Of a DNA stretch of 63,615 nt, positions 28,242 through 37,245 are shown one piece after another; the first letter of the stretch is position 1, and the number at the start of each line of letters is the position of its first letter. Under the pieces are notes generated by a model, which was given only the letters and a program-made list of their open reading frames with translations, searched no databases and was not told the DNA's origin. Made by a program: the position numbers and the translations under genes. The DNA is from Caldilineaceae bacterium bin34 (GTDB lineage: Bacteria > Chloroflexota > Anaerolineae > Caldilineales > Caldilineaceae), in NCBI GenBank assembly GCA_002238555.1, contig MPMO01000023.1:1-63615 (forward strand), written 5' to 3'.

Positions 28242-30269
28242 ACGCAACTCCAATCCGGATTCCCATTTGACCAGCCGGTTGTCTGGACGCCGACAACCGA
28301 TCAGATCGAAGCCAGCAACCTGGTGGCGTTCCAGAACCGGATGGGCCTGCCGGATCTGGCGACCCTGGAACGCAAGGCCGCCGGCGATCCGGCCTGGTTC
28401 TGGAGCCGGGTGTTGGCGGATCTGGATATTCGCTTCGAGCAGCCCTGGACGCAGGTTTTGGACCTGTCGCAGGGAATACCCCATGCGCGCTGGTGCGTGG
28501 ACGGTCGTCTGAACATCACCGTTTCCTGCCTCGACAAGTGGCAGCAGGGGACCGATGTGGATCCCGAAGCCGACCTTGCCTTGATTTGGGTGGGGGAAGA
28601 CGGTCGGGAGCGCTCGCTGTCCTACGGAGGGCTGTTCCGGAAGGTTGAAGCATGTGCCGCCGGCCTGAGGTCCCTGGGACTTGGGACCGGGGACTCGGTC
28701 GGCATCTGGATGCCGATGGTGCCGGAAACCGTCATCGCCTTCCTCGCCATCATCCGCATCGGCGCCATTGCCCTGCCCCTGTTCAGTGGGTTTGGCCCGT
28801 CTGCGGTCGCGGACCGACTGCGGGCGGGCCGGGCGCGCGCGGTGGTGACGGTGGACGGGTATCGACGCCGTCGGCGTTGGGTGGATGCCTTCCCGATCCT
28901 GCAGTCGGTGAGATCCGAACTGCCGAACCTGGAGCATGTGGTACTGGTACGGACCGATGATCCCGACGTTGAACCGGCGGACGTGTCCGCGGATCCGGCG
29001 GTGCACCTGTGGTCGGACCTGTGCGAGCAGACTCCGGTCGGTCGGGCGGGAGCGGCCGCGATCATGGACAGCGAGGATCCCTGTCTCGTCCTCTTCACCA
29101 GTGGCACGACGGGTGCGCCCAAGGGGATGGTCCACACCCACTGCGGGTTTCCCGTCAAGGCCGCCCAGGACATGTGCCACGGCATGGATGTTCGGTTGTC
29201 GGACACTGTCTTCTGGCATACGGATATCGGCTGGATGATGGGGCCGTGGCTGATCTTCGGGTCACTGCTCCTGGGCGGAACCATGGTCATTTACGATGGT
29301 GCCCCGGACTGGCCCGGCGCCGATCGGATCTGGGAAATCTGTGCCCGGCACGGAGTTACGCTGTTGGGAATAACACCGATACTGGCCCGGTACATGCAGG
29401 GCCAGGGCGGAGGGATGGTGAAGCGGCACGACCTGTCCGCCCTGAGGGCCGTCGCCTCGTCCGGCAGTCCGTGGGATCCCGCGTCGTGGTTGTGGGTGTT
29501 CGAGCAGGTCCTGGACGGCACCCGGCCCATCCTGAACTATTCCGGCGGCACCGAGATCAGCGGCGGCATCGTTGGCTGTTCGGTGGTGAAGCCGCTCAAG
29601 CCGTGCAGTTTCAATGCCCCGCTGCTGGGCATGGCGGTCGATGTGGTCGACGAACGCGGCGAGCCCGTGCGCGACCGGATCGGCGAACTGGTGGTGCGCA
29701 ACCCCTGGATTGGCATGACCCGGGGCTTCTGGCAGGACGGGGAAGGCCGCTATCTGGACACCTACTGGGCCGAGTGGCCCGACCTTTGGCGCCAAGGCGA
29801 CCTGGCCGTCCTGGACAGCGACGGGTTCTGGTTCCTGTTGGGGCGCAGCGACGATACGATGAACATTTCCGGCAAGCGGCTGGGGCCCGCCGAGTACGAA
29901 CAGGTGCTGGTCAGACAACCGGACGTGGCGGAAGCGGCGGCGGTGGGAGTGTCGGACCCACTCAAGGGACAAAAGGCTGTCTGCTTCTGTGTACCGTCTC
30001 CCGATTCCAACCCGGATCCGGAACTTGGGGAACGGCTCCGCACAGTTGTGGCCAGAGACATGGGGAGGGCCCTGCGGCCGGATGCGGTCTGCATCGTGCC
30101 GGCCCTGCCCAAGACCCGGAATGCCAAGGTCATGCGCAGGTTGTTGCGCGACATGTGGCGGGGAGATCCGCTGGGCGACACCACAAACCTTGAGGATCGA
30201 TCCATCCTGGCCGGGGTGGAGGCGGCCATACGCGCCTGCCAGGCCGCGATGGCCCCGCACGATCCCTGA
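28242..30269 (+). CDS. Acetyl/acetoacetyl-CoA-synthetase-like AMP-forming ligase
   Basis: About 675 aa. An N-terminal ACAS-type cap (WFWSRVLADLDIRF) precedes the AMP-binding core: LFTSGTTGAPKGMVHTH (P-loop), WHTDIGWMMGPW, NYSGGTEISGG, WRQGDLAVLDSDGFWFLLGRSDDTMNISGKRLGPAEYE, and the C-terminal lysine in KTRNAKVMRR. It activates a short carboxylate with ATP and CoA; acetate, propionate or acetoacetate cannot be told apart. Start GTG 28242 chosen for the nearby GGCAGG; a TTG at 28227 is possible. No operon partners. Confidence 0.88.
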   Translation, partial: TQLQSGFPFDQPVVWTPTTDQIEASNLVAFQNRMGLPDLATLERKAAGDPAWFWSRVLADLDIRFEQPWTQVLDLSQGIPHARWCVDGRLNITVSCLDKWQQGTDVDPEADLALIWVGEDGRERSLSYGGLFRKVEACAAGLRSLGLGTGDSVGIWMPMVPETVIAFLAIIRIGAIALPLFSGFGPSAVADRLRAGRARAVVTVDGYRRRRRWVDAFPILQSVRSELPNLEHVVLVRTDDPDVEPADVSADPAVHLWSDLCEQTPVGRAGAAAIMDSEDPCLVLFTSGTTGAPKGMVHTHCGFPVKAAQDMCHGMDVRLSDTVFWHTDIGWMMGPWLIFGSLLLGGTMVIYDGAPDWPGADRIWEICARHGVTLLGITPILARYMQGQGGGMVKRHDLSALRAVASSGSPWDPASWLWVFEQVLDGTRPILNYSGGTEISGGIVGCSVVKPLKPCSFNAPLLGMAVDVVDERGEPVRDRIGELVVRNPWIGMTRGFWQDGEGRYLDTYWAEWPDLWRQGDLAVLDSDGFWFLLGRSDDTMNISGKRLGPAEYEQVLVRQPDVAEAAAVGVSDPLKGQKAVCFCVPSPDSNPDPELGERLRTVVARDMGRALRPDAVCIVPALPKTRNAKVMRRLLRDMWRGDPLGDTTNLEDRSILAGVEAAIRACQAAMAPHDP

Positions 30270-30364
30270 AGGCGGGCGGAGGCCGGATAAGGGTGCTGTG
30301 CTAGAATCCGGAACCAGATGTGGGACTTGGCCTCCCCTTCGCAGCTCTCCTTGGATCCCACAAA

Positions 30365-31549
30365 ATGCAGGTCACATGCCTCTACTGCGGCACCGAAGCC
30401 GTAGTGACTCCCGAGTATCCCGAGTGCCGGCAGTGCACCGGGGACCTGTCCTCCCTCATCACCTCCGACCTGAAGGCCGCCTACTACTACGACAAGGCCC
30501 GCGATGCCGCCGAACAGGGCGCACATTTCATAGCCCTGCAACTGATCCAGCGCGGGTTGCAGGCCCAGGACACCTCGGAACTGCACCTGCTGGCTGCCAT
30601 TTTGTACGCGGACCTGGACCGGGAGGAGCAATTGCGCGCCCACATCGGCGCGATTCCGGTCAACGATGTGCTGCGGCCCGAGGCGGAAGCCCTGCTCAAG
30701 CGGCTGGTTCAGCGGCGAACCGGGTCCTTGGCCCAGGAACTCGACGGCCACTCCGACTCCCCGGAGGCCGCGTCCGCAGACGAATCGTTCTGGGGCGCGG
30801 GCCTGCGCAATGCGACCGTCGGGGCGATTGTGGTCTCGGTGGCCGCCATCGCGATCCTGTTCGTGCTGCAGAATCCGGTCGGAAACCTGCAGGCATTTGT
30901 CCCCGACTGGTTGACGCAGCGAGCCGGTCCCGCGCCCCTGGTCCAGACCGAAGTTCCGGCAGGCGAGGCGGAACCGCTCCTGGCAGCCGCCGGCGAGGCT
31001 GCACAGCCCGACCCGTCGGCGGAAGCGGCCGCTTCCGAGGAGGTCGTTCAGGCACCGGAGCCGGCAACGCAACCGGCGGTTGCGAGCGCCGGGGCGGACG
31101 GTTCCGAATCAGGCGACGCATGGTCGCAGCAGGTTGCGCTCAACGTCCTGGAGCGCATCGCGCTGAAGCGCATCGATTTCGGACCGGTCCTGGGCCAGCT
31201 TGGCTATCCGGAACTGGAGGAGCGGGAGATTGTGGCCGTGGTCCAGGGCGATCAGCTGGTGCTGATGGGCACGGTGGAATCCCTGGCTGAACGGACCACG
31301 CTCCTGGATGCCGTCAGCGGCATTCCCGGCTTGGGCGAGGTGGACGCCGAAGCGCTGAACGTGGTGGTTCCGCCGCAGACCCATATCGTGGTCAGTGGGG
31401 ATTCGCTCTGGAACCTCGCCTCCCGCTATCTCGGGGACGGCAATCTCTGGCCCCAAATCGTGGCTGCCAATCCCAATTCGGAGGATGGCCTGCTGGTCAT
31501 CGGCCAGGAAATCCAAATACCGGAACGGCAGATTCCCGTCGGTTCCTAG
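30365..31549 (+). CDS. Zinc-ribbon, BON-like and LysM membrane protein
   Basis: 394 aa. An N-terminal zinc ribbon (CLYCG...CRQC, residues 5-25) and helical region precede one membrane helix (about 155-175), an Ala/Glu/Pro-rich linker, a BON-like domain (about 270-335) and a C-terminal LysM (HIVVSGDSLWNLASRYLGDGNLWPQIVAANP). The LysM suggests binding to peptidoglycan with the zinc ribbon inside. BON plus LysM occurs in envelope proteins; a zinc-ribbon version is less usual. Start is the ATG at 30365. Confidence 0.75.
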   Translation: MQVTCLYCGTEAVVTPEYPECRQCTGDLSSLITSDLKAAYYYDKARDAAEQGAHFIALQLIQRGLQAQDTSELHLLAAILYADLDREEQLRAHIGAIPVNDVLRPEAEALLKRLVQRRTGSLAQELDGHSDSPEAASADESFWGAGLRNATVGAIVVSVAAIAILFVLQNPVGNLQAFVPDWLTQRAGPAPLVQTEVPAGEAEPLLAAAGEAAQPDPSAEAAASEEVVQAPEPATQPAVASAGADGSESGDAWSQQVALNVLERIALKRIDFGPVLGQLGYPELEEREIVAVVQGDQLVLMGTVESLAERTTLLDAVSGIPGLGEVDAEALNVVVPPQTHIVVSGDSLWNLASRYLGDGNLWPQIVAANPNSEDGLLVIGQEIQIPERQIPVGS

Positions 31550-31635
31550 CGGCAAGCCGACAGCGTTCAGGCCGGCCCTTTTCGGAAGCGCGGCCTACCT
31601 TTTTTGGGGCCCTGTCGGTGGTGGCCGTCCGGCCG

Positions 31636-32814
31636 TCAGCGCGCCGAGGTCATCGGCATGATGACCTGGAGGAAGTCCCGGCCCTTGGAGTCTTCGGAGG
31701 CGGAAGGGCAAAGCTTGGCCGGCCGGTTGTTCTGGGTCATGTCCATGACCACGAATTCAGTCTGGATGTGGGTCAGGGCATCGATTAGATATTGGCCGTT
31801 GAAGGAAATGTCCAGGGTCTCTCCGGAAATTCTGGCCGCGAGCTTGTTCCGGCTGTCGCCGCGGTCGTTGCTTTCCGAACTGATTTCGATGCAGTCTTCC
31901 TCGGTGTTGAACTTGGCCGTGACAATGTTGTTGTTCTCGCGGGTCAGCAGGAAGGAAGCCCGGGTGGCCTGCAGCAGGTTGTTGCGGTCCACGATCACCG
32001 AGGTGGCGCCTTCCTGCGGGATGATGCGGTTGTAGTCGGGGAAGTGGGCGTCAACCAGCTGGCAGATGAGCAGGACCTCAACGAACGAGCCGCGCTCGTG
32101 GCTGAGGCCGTGCAGGTTGGCCAAAATCTGGCTGTGGTTGTTGGTGACGGCCACATCCACCGGCTTGGACGAGTCGGCGTCCGCCAGGATGCGCGATAGT
32201 TCGGACAGGGCACGGGCGGGAACCAGGATCTTCTGGTCCCGTTCCGCCTGTTCGAGGGCCGTGTGCCGCACGGCCAGGCGGAAGCCGTCCGTGGCGGCCA
32301 GGGTCAGACCGGCATCGGCCAGTTCCACTTGCACGCAAGCCAGGTTGGGACGATCCTCTCCGGTGGCGGCGGCGAAGGCCGTTTCCTCGATCATCGTGCG
32401 CAGTTCGTGGGTATCCAGATTCAGGGTCGCCTCCATCTCTTGGATGGAATCCTGGACATCGGGGAACTGGTTGGCCTCGATGGTGTTGAAGGCGGTGCGG
32501 AACTGGCCGCAGGAAACCTCCAGTTGCCGGGACTGGGCCAGGTAGGTCAATTGCACCGGCTTGCCGGAGGGCAGCAGGTTGACGAATTCCGTCAACAGAC
32601 GCACAGGGACGGTCAGGGCCCCTTCTTCCTCCACTGTGCCGTTGATCCAGACGTTGATGGATACGTCCAGATTGGTGCAAACCAAGCGGATGCGGCCGTT
32701 TTCAACGGCAATCAGGATGTTTTCCAGAACCGGCATGGTGACGCGCGAAGACGTCACGCGGCCGGCGATCGACAGGCCCTTGGCCAGGTTCTCCTGCAAA
32801 CAACTGATGCGCAT
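31636..32814 (-). CDS. dnaN: DNA polymerase III beta subunit (sliding clamp)
   Basis: 392 aa, full-length three-domain clamp: MRISCLQENLAKGLSIAGRVTSSRVTMPVLENILI, ATDGFRLAVRH, FPDYNRIIP, and the C-terminal VIMPM. It tethers the polymerase to DNA and recruits repair proteins. dnaA is not adjacent, and no DnaA-box cluster was seen in the 500 bp upstream, so there is no support for an origin here. Confidence 0.96.
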   Translation of the reverse strand: MRISCLQENLAKGLSIAGRVTSSRVTMPVLENILIAVENGRIRLVCTNLDVSINVWINGTVEEEGALTVPVRLLTEFVNLLPSGKPVQLTYLAQSRQLEVSCGQFRTAFNTIEANQFPDVQDSIQEMEATLNLDTHELRTMIEETAFAAATGEDRPNLACVQVELADAGLTLAATDGFRLAVRHTALEQAERDQKILVPARALSELSRILADADSSKPVDVAVTNNHSQILANLHGLSHERGSFVEVLLICQLVDAHFPDYNRIIPQEGATSVIVDRNNLLQATRASFLLTRENNNIVTAKFNTEEDCIEISSESNDRGDSRNKLAARISGETLDISFNGQYLIDALTHIQTEFVVMDMTQNNRPAKLCPSASEDSKGRDFLQVIMPMTSAR

Positions 32815-33322
32815 GGGGTTTTAAGGCATTGGTGCGATTGGCCGGGCGGAAAGCGGCCCGTGATCATTCGCAACGAGAGTAAAGGGGAACAAAGTATAAC
32901 AATAGATGGGCGGCAATGGTCCTTCCGGACCATGGGCGGCACTATTACGGTTTCTTAATTTTGGCCTGAGAACGCAACAAACAAACCCTCTTCACCATGG
33001 ATGCCCACCTGTGGTCAGGTGGAAGCCCAGGTCGCGTGTACGGGTTGTCCGTATGGCAGGCTTTGGTGCGGGAACAGGACCTTGGCGGGACAATGGGGTC
33101 CGGGCCAACCGGATAATGGTCCCCAAACACGTCAACTCAAGTGTGCCTTCATCCGGCTTCACCGTCGGCGGAGGCGGCGGCCTGGCCCCGAGACTGAACC
33201 GGGACCACGGTGGGAAGGGCTCCACCCGGACTCGAGTTGCAGGGGGTGCCGCACAGCCCCTATCAACCGAGGGCGAATGACCAGGGCCGATACCGAAGTG
33301 TGCCGGTTAAAGGAGCAGGACC
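32815..33322. other. Intergenic region upstream of dnaN
   Basis: 508 bp, with an A+T-richer patch near 32860-32960. On the minus strand a TATACT hexamer (32893-32898) could be a -10 for dnaN, without a convincing -35. No DnaA boxes of TTATCCACA type were found, and no gene is supported. Confidence 0.4.
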
Positions 33323-34066
33323 TCATCCGGTGTAACGGGAGTCCAGATCATCGATCAACCGCCGGTCCGGCCGATTTGGTGCGGATGCGGCTGGCGCGTC
33401 CTGTTGGGTGGTGCGCCGGGTGGGCTGATGGGCCGCCATGGAGCGCGTTCCATGCAGTTCGGCTTCGCGCATGCGGTAGTTGGCATCCGCCGCGAATAGT
33501 CCGGCCCGTTCCCGTTGCTTCAGGCCCAGGTTGCCGACCAGCATCTTCACGCGCGTGAGTGTGCCCACCAGATCATGTACGGGCTTGGTGCCCGTACCCA
33601 AAAGGATGCCGGACAACAGGACATCCCAGGCAACCGGAACCTGATCCAGAATACCGTTCGCCTGCGGTTGCAGGTAGCTGAGCAATCGGATGTCCGTGTA
33701 TCCGGTAATGGCGACTCCCAGGACACCGGCCATGATGAGGCTGAGGCCGCTCTTGAGTTGCGTGTAGTCGGGGCGTTTCAGGTCCGCAGCCTGCCATCCG
33801 CCGACGCGCAGCAGGAACCACTCGACCAGGTTCCAGAACACCTCGATCGCCCTTTCCAGACTGGCGGAGGCCGCCAGCATGGGCACGAGTACGGGCCAGG
33901 CTTCGACCGCGTTGGAACCGGGAAACGTTTGGGCCGCCGATGCGGCCGATGCGGTCCGGACCGATACGAAGGCAAGCAACGCACCCAGTCCGGCGGCCCA
34001 GACTAGGGTGGACCGCCAGCGCGCTGGCGGCACGGTTGGGCGGTGCGGACGCGATGTGAGGGACAT
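33323..34066 (-). CDS. Membrane protein of unknown function
   Basis: 247 aa. An N-terminal hydrophobic segment (about 20-42), two or three more helices (about 55-80, 105-125 and 145-165), and a loop DVLLSGILLGTGTKPVHDLVG that looks conserved. A hydrophilic C-terminal tail follows. No catalytic motif seen. It lies alone between dnaN and pepA. Function unknown. Confidence 0.6.
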   Translation of the reverse strand: MSLTSRPHRPTVPPARWRSTLVWAAGLGALLAFVSVRTASAASAAQTFPGSNAVEAWPVLVPMLAASASLERAIEVFWNLVEWFLLRVGGWQAADLKRPDYTQLKSGLSLIMAGVLGVAITGYTDIRLLSYLQPQANGILDQVPVAWDVLLSGILLGTGTKPVHDLVGTLTRVKMLVGNLGLKQRERAGLFAADANYRMREAELHGTRSMAAHQPTRRTTQQDAPAASAPNRPDRRLIDDLDSRYTG

Positions 34067-34177
34067 GAAAGGCCCCGCGGTGTCGATGGCTGTGGCGGGG
34101 GGCGGGAGAGGGCCCTAATTCTTAATGATAGCGATTGCGGCCGGCATTGTTTTGAATGCGATCGAATTGGTTGCCGT

Positions 34178-35674
34178 TCAGATGGCGGCGGCCAGGGACG
34201 CCAGCAGTTGGACGCCGTACCCGGAAGCCCCCTTTGGCTGACCCGGCTTGCCCTTGCCCTGCAATGCCATGTAGGCGATGTCCAGGTGGGCCCACGGATA
34301 GTCCTCCGTGAAGTGTTCCAGGAACTTGGCCGACGAGGACACGCCCCCCATGCGGCTGCCCGCATTCTTGACCTCGGCCATGTCGCTCTTGATGTCTTCC
34401 TTGTACTCGTCGTACATCGGCATCGGCCAGACCCGGTCGCCCGTGGCGGCGGCCGCCGCCACGATGGCTGCCTGCAAGGCATCGTCGTTCGCGAACAGGC
34501 CGGCGGCCTGGGAACCGAGCGCAATGCCGATGGCTCCGGTCAACGTCGCCAGGTCGACCACGGCGGACGGCGAAAAACGCTTGACATAACCCAGGCAGTC
34601 CGCCAATACCAGACGGCCTTCGGCATCCGTGTTGATGATTTCCGCGGTCTTGCCGCTGATGCCGGTGAGAATGTCGCCGGGACGGTAGGCATCGCCGTCG
34701 GGCATGTTCTCCACACAGATGGCCAGGCCGAAGACCCGGCGGGGGATGTTCAAGGCGGAAATGGCCAGCATGGCGCCGCAGACGGCTCCGGCGCCGCCCA
34801 TGTCGGTTTTCATCTCCTCCATGCCGGAGGATGGCTTCAGCGAGATGCCGCCCGTGTCGAAGGTGATGCCTTTGCCGAGGAAGATCAGGGGCTGCTGTGC
34901 CTCGAGCCCCTCCGGTTCATGGCGCAGGATGATGAGTTGTGCTTCGCGGCGGCTGCCGCGGGAGACCCCCAGGATCATGCCCATGCCCAGTTCGCGCATC
35001 GTCTCCTCGCCGAGCACCTCGCACTTGAGGGCGGTATCCGCCGCCGCGGCCCTTACGCGATCCGCCATCTCCGCGGGGTAGAGCAGGTTGGGAGGTTCGT
35101 TGACCAAATCGCGTGTGAAGCAGACCCCGTCGGCCAAGGCCCGGCCGGCATCCAAGCCGGCCTGCATGGCGGGAATCTGCTCGGCGTGGTACTCCACCAG
35201 CGTACAGGTGGACACGCCCTGCTCCCGGTCGTCGGCCGGGTACTTGCGCACCTTGTAGGCGGCCAGCAGGGACCCCAGGGCCAGAGCCTTCGCCATCTCC
35301 TCCGTGTCCCGGCCGCCAATCCCGGTTCCGTGGCAAATGGTGGCCACGGCCCGCACGCCCTTGAGGCCGGCGGCCTTGGCCAAGCCCGCGGCTGCGGCCT
35401 TGCGCGCAGCCAGGAAGTCGAAGTCCTCGGCCTTGCCCAGGCCCGTCACGATGACCCTGGGCGCCGCGATGGCCCCGTTGGTGTACAGCAGCAGCGTGGT
35501 GTCCGCCTCACCCTTGAAGTCTCCCGCCGCGATGGCGCTGGTAATCGCCCCGTTCAGGGCCCGGTCGACGAAACCCGTGGCGCCGCCTGGATGGTTGACG
35601 TCCTCGAAGAGGTTGACGATGACGCAGTCCGCCTCGGTGGCGGCGATGTCGCCTTGCTGTATCAGGAGCTCCAT
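34178..35674 (-). CDS. pepA: Leucyl aminopeptidase (M17)
   Basis: 498 aa. A two-metal M17 peptidase removing N-terminal residues from peptides. The catalytic block is intact: PLIFLGKGITFDTGGISLKPSSGMEEMKTDMGGAGAV (Lys and Asp ligands) and NTDAEGRLVLADCLGY (Asp, Glu, Arg). The N-terminal alpha/beta domain ends near residue 165. Start ATG 35674 with AGGACAG about 9 nt upstream. In some bacteria PepA also binds DNA; nothing here decides that. Confidence 0.95.
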   Translation of the reverse strand: MELLIQQGDIAATEADCVIVNLFEDVNHPGGATGFVDRALNGAITSAIAAGDFKGEADTTLLLYTNGAIAAPRVIVTGLGKAEDFDFLAARKAAAAGLAKAAGLKGVRAVATICHGTGIGGRDTEEMAKALALGSLLAAYKVRKYPADDREQGVSTCTLVEYHAEQIPAMQAGLDAGRALADGVCFTRDLVNEPPNLLYPAEMADRVRAAAADTALKCEVLGEETMRELGMGMILGVSRGSRREAQLIILRHEPEGLEAQQPLIFLGKGITFDTGGISLKPSSGMEEMKTDMGGAGAVCGAMLAISALNIPRRVFGLAICVENMPDGDAYRPGDILTGISGKTAEIINTDAEGRLVLADCLGYVKRFSPSAVVDLATLTGAIGIALGSQAAGLFANDDALQAAIVAAAAATGDRVWPMPMYDEYKEDIKSDMAEVKNAGSRMGGVSSSAKFLEHFTEDYPWAHLDIAYMALQGKGKPGQPKGASGYGVQLLASLAAAI

Positions 35675-35726
35675 GGAAGTTCTGTCCTTTGATCGGGCTG
35701 TGATTGGGGTGGGAAAGCGCCGGTGT

Positions 35727-37001
35727 TCATGCCTTCCGGGTCAGGGCCTGGAAACGCTCTCCGGCCTGATCCAGCGTCTCGTCGGTCTTGCAGAACGTGA
35801 ACCGCGCCAGGTCCGCGACCAAGTGCCGGTTGTCGTCGCTGTAGAAGGCGCTGGGGGGAATGGCCACAACGCCGATTTCGCCGGTCAGCCAGCGGCAGAC
35901 GGTCACGTCGCGGGGTTCGGACGGGTTCTGCGGCACATCCAGGTGGCTGGTGTCCGAGAGGATGAAGTAGGAACCGTGGGGAACGCAGGAGGACAGTCCG
36001 GCGGCCTCCAGGTAGCCCAGCAGCCGGTCCCGCTTGGCCTGGTACATTTCCCCCAGCCACTCGAAGTAGCCCTGTGCCGCGGCGGTGCGGAAGCCGGTGG
36101 CCACGGCCTCCTGGAACGGGGTGGAAATCGTGAACGGGATCCACTGATGGGCCATCAGGATGGCGTGGACTATTTCGGGCGGCGCGATGGCCCAGCCGAT
36201 CTTCCAGCCGGTGACGGAGAAGGTCTTGCCGGAACTGCCCAGGGTGATGGTGTGTTCCCACATGCCCGGCAGGGTCGCCATGCGCACATGTTCCACGCCG
36301 TCGTAGGTAATCCACTCGTAGGCTTCGTCGCACAGCACATAGACGGGTTGGTGGCTTTGGCTGTGCCGCTGCACGATGTCCGCAATCTGCTCCAGTTCCT
36401 CCCGGCTGAACATCTTGCCGACCGGGTTGTGCGGGGTGTTGATGATCAGCATGCGGGTGCGTTCGGAGAACGCATCCTCGAGGCGGTTCATGTCCAGCTT
36501 CCAATCGGCCGCCGTCAGCGTCTGCCCCGGCGTCCGCTCGGGGATTTCCAGCGGCACGTAGACCGGCGTACCGCCGGCCATGACGGCACAGGCCGGGTAG
36601 CTGTCGTAGAACGGCTCCATCATGATCACTTCGTCGCCCGGATTGACGACGGCCTGCACCGACGCGAAGATGCCTTCCGTGGCCCCCACCGTGGTGACCA
36701 CCTCGGTCATCGGGTTCAGGGTACGGCCGAACAGCGGACCGTAGAACTTCGCCAGGGCCTCGACCAGTTCCTGATGGCCGCCGCTGCGCGTGTACTGGTT
36801 GAGATCCTGGGCGATGGCGTCCTGGCCGGCCTGCTTGATGAAGTCCGGCGCCGCGAAATTGGGGAAGCCCTGTCCCAGGTTGATGGCGCCCCGCTCGTTG
36901 GCCAAGGCGGTGAATTCGGCAAAGACAGTGGCGCCGAAGCCGGTGACCCGGTGGGCCGGTTCGAACGGAGGAGCCTTGTACGGAGCGGTTGCGACAGGCA
37001 T
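35727..37001 (-). CDS. Class I/II PLP-dependent aminotransferase
   Basis: 424 aa, fold type I. Motifs: INLGQGFPNFAAPDFIK, QYTRSGGHQELVEAL, TVGATEGIFA, INTPHNPVGKMFSREEL, CDEAYEWITYD, and the PLP lysine in SSGKTFSVTGWKIGW. Closest in style to kynurenine/methionine aminotransferases (YbdL-like), but the substrate cannot be fixed. Start at ATG 37001, because a TATAAT at 37073-37078 would put the transcript start too close to the alternative GTG at 37061. Divergent from the enolase-superfamily gene before transposon insertion. Confidence 0.88.
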   Translation of the reverse strand: MPVATAPYKAPPFEPAHRVTGFGATVFAEFTALANERGAINLGQGFPNFAAPDFIKQAGQDAIAQDLNQYTRSGGHQELVEALAKFYGPLFGRTLNPMTEVVTTVGATEGIFASVQAVVNPGDEVIMMEPFYDSYPACAVMAGGTPVYVPLEIPERTPGQTLTAADWKLDMNRLEDAFSERTRMLIINTPHNPVGKMFSREELEQIADIVQRHSQSHQPVYVLCDEAYEWITYDGVEHVRMATLPGMWEHTITLGSSGKTFSVTGWKIGWAIAPPEIVHAILMAHQWIPFTISTPFQEAVATGFRTAAAQGYFEWLGEMYQAKRDRLLGYLEAAGLSSCVPHGSYFILSDTSHLDVPQNPSEPRDVTVCRWLTGEIGVVAIPPSAFYSDDNRHLVADLARFTFCKTDETLDQAGERFQALTRKA

Positions 37002-37072
37002 GGACGGATCGCCGGGTGGATTCGAATGGGAAACGGGGAGGACCGGGCGCGGGAGACGCACCGGATTGGGAG

Positions 37073-37078
37073 ATTATA
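37073..37078 (-). promoter_or_regulatory. Possible -10 box of the aminotransferase gene
   Basis: Perfect TATAAT on the minus strand about 70 bp upstream of the chosen start. A -35 with proper spacing is not evident, so confidence is low. Confidence 0.3.
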
Positions 37079-37186
37079 TCCGCCGGTTCGGGTTCCGGCC
37101 TTGCGCCGCGGCGGCGATCCGGTGTCTGATAGGCTGGGATTGGGTCTGTTCAGAAGTGCCGCCAAGGAGTTCCGGTGCCATGCTTT

Positions 37187-37215
37187 GGGACTTATATGCC
37201 TGACTACGCAGTCGG
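37187..37215 (+). repeat. Left terminal inverted repeat of the TnpB element
   Basis: Begins GGGACTTATATGCC and ends CGCAGTCGG. Within and just beyond it, TATGCC-t-GACT and AGTC-GGCATA (37195-37219) can form a roughly 10-bp hairpin with loop ACGC, so the end is both a terminal repeat and a local palindrome. It follows the TnpB stop by about 30 bp. Confidence 0.85.
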
Positions 37216-37245
37216 CATACCTGGTTCACGGATCATAGGGGTCCC

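Noticed and set aside
32815..33322. Replication origin next to dnaN
   Set aside because: No DnaA-box cluster, no dnaA or other origin genes beside it.
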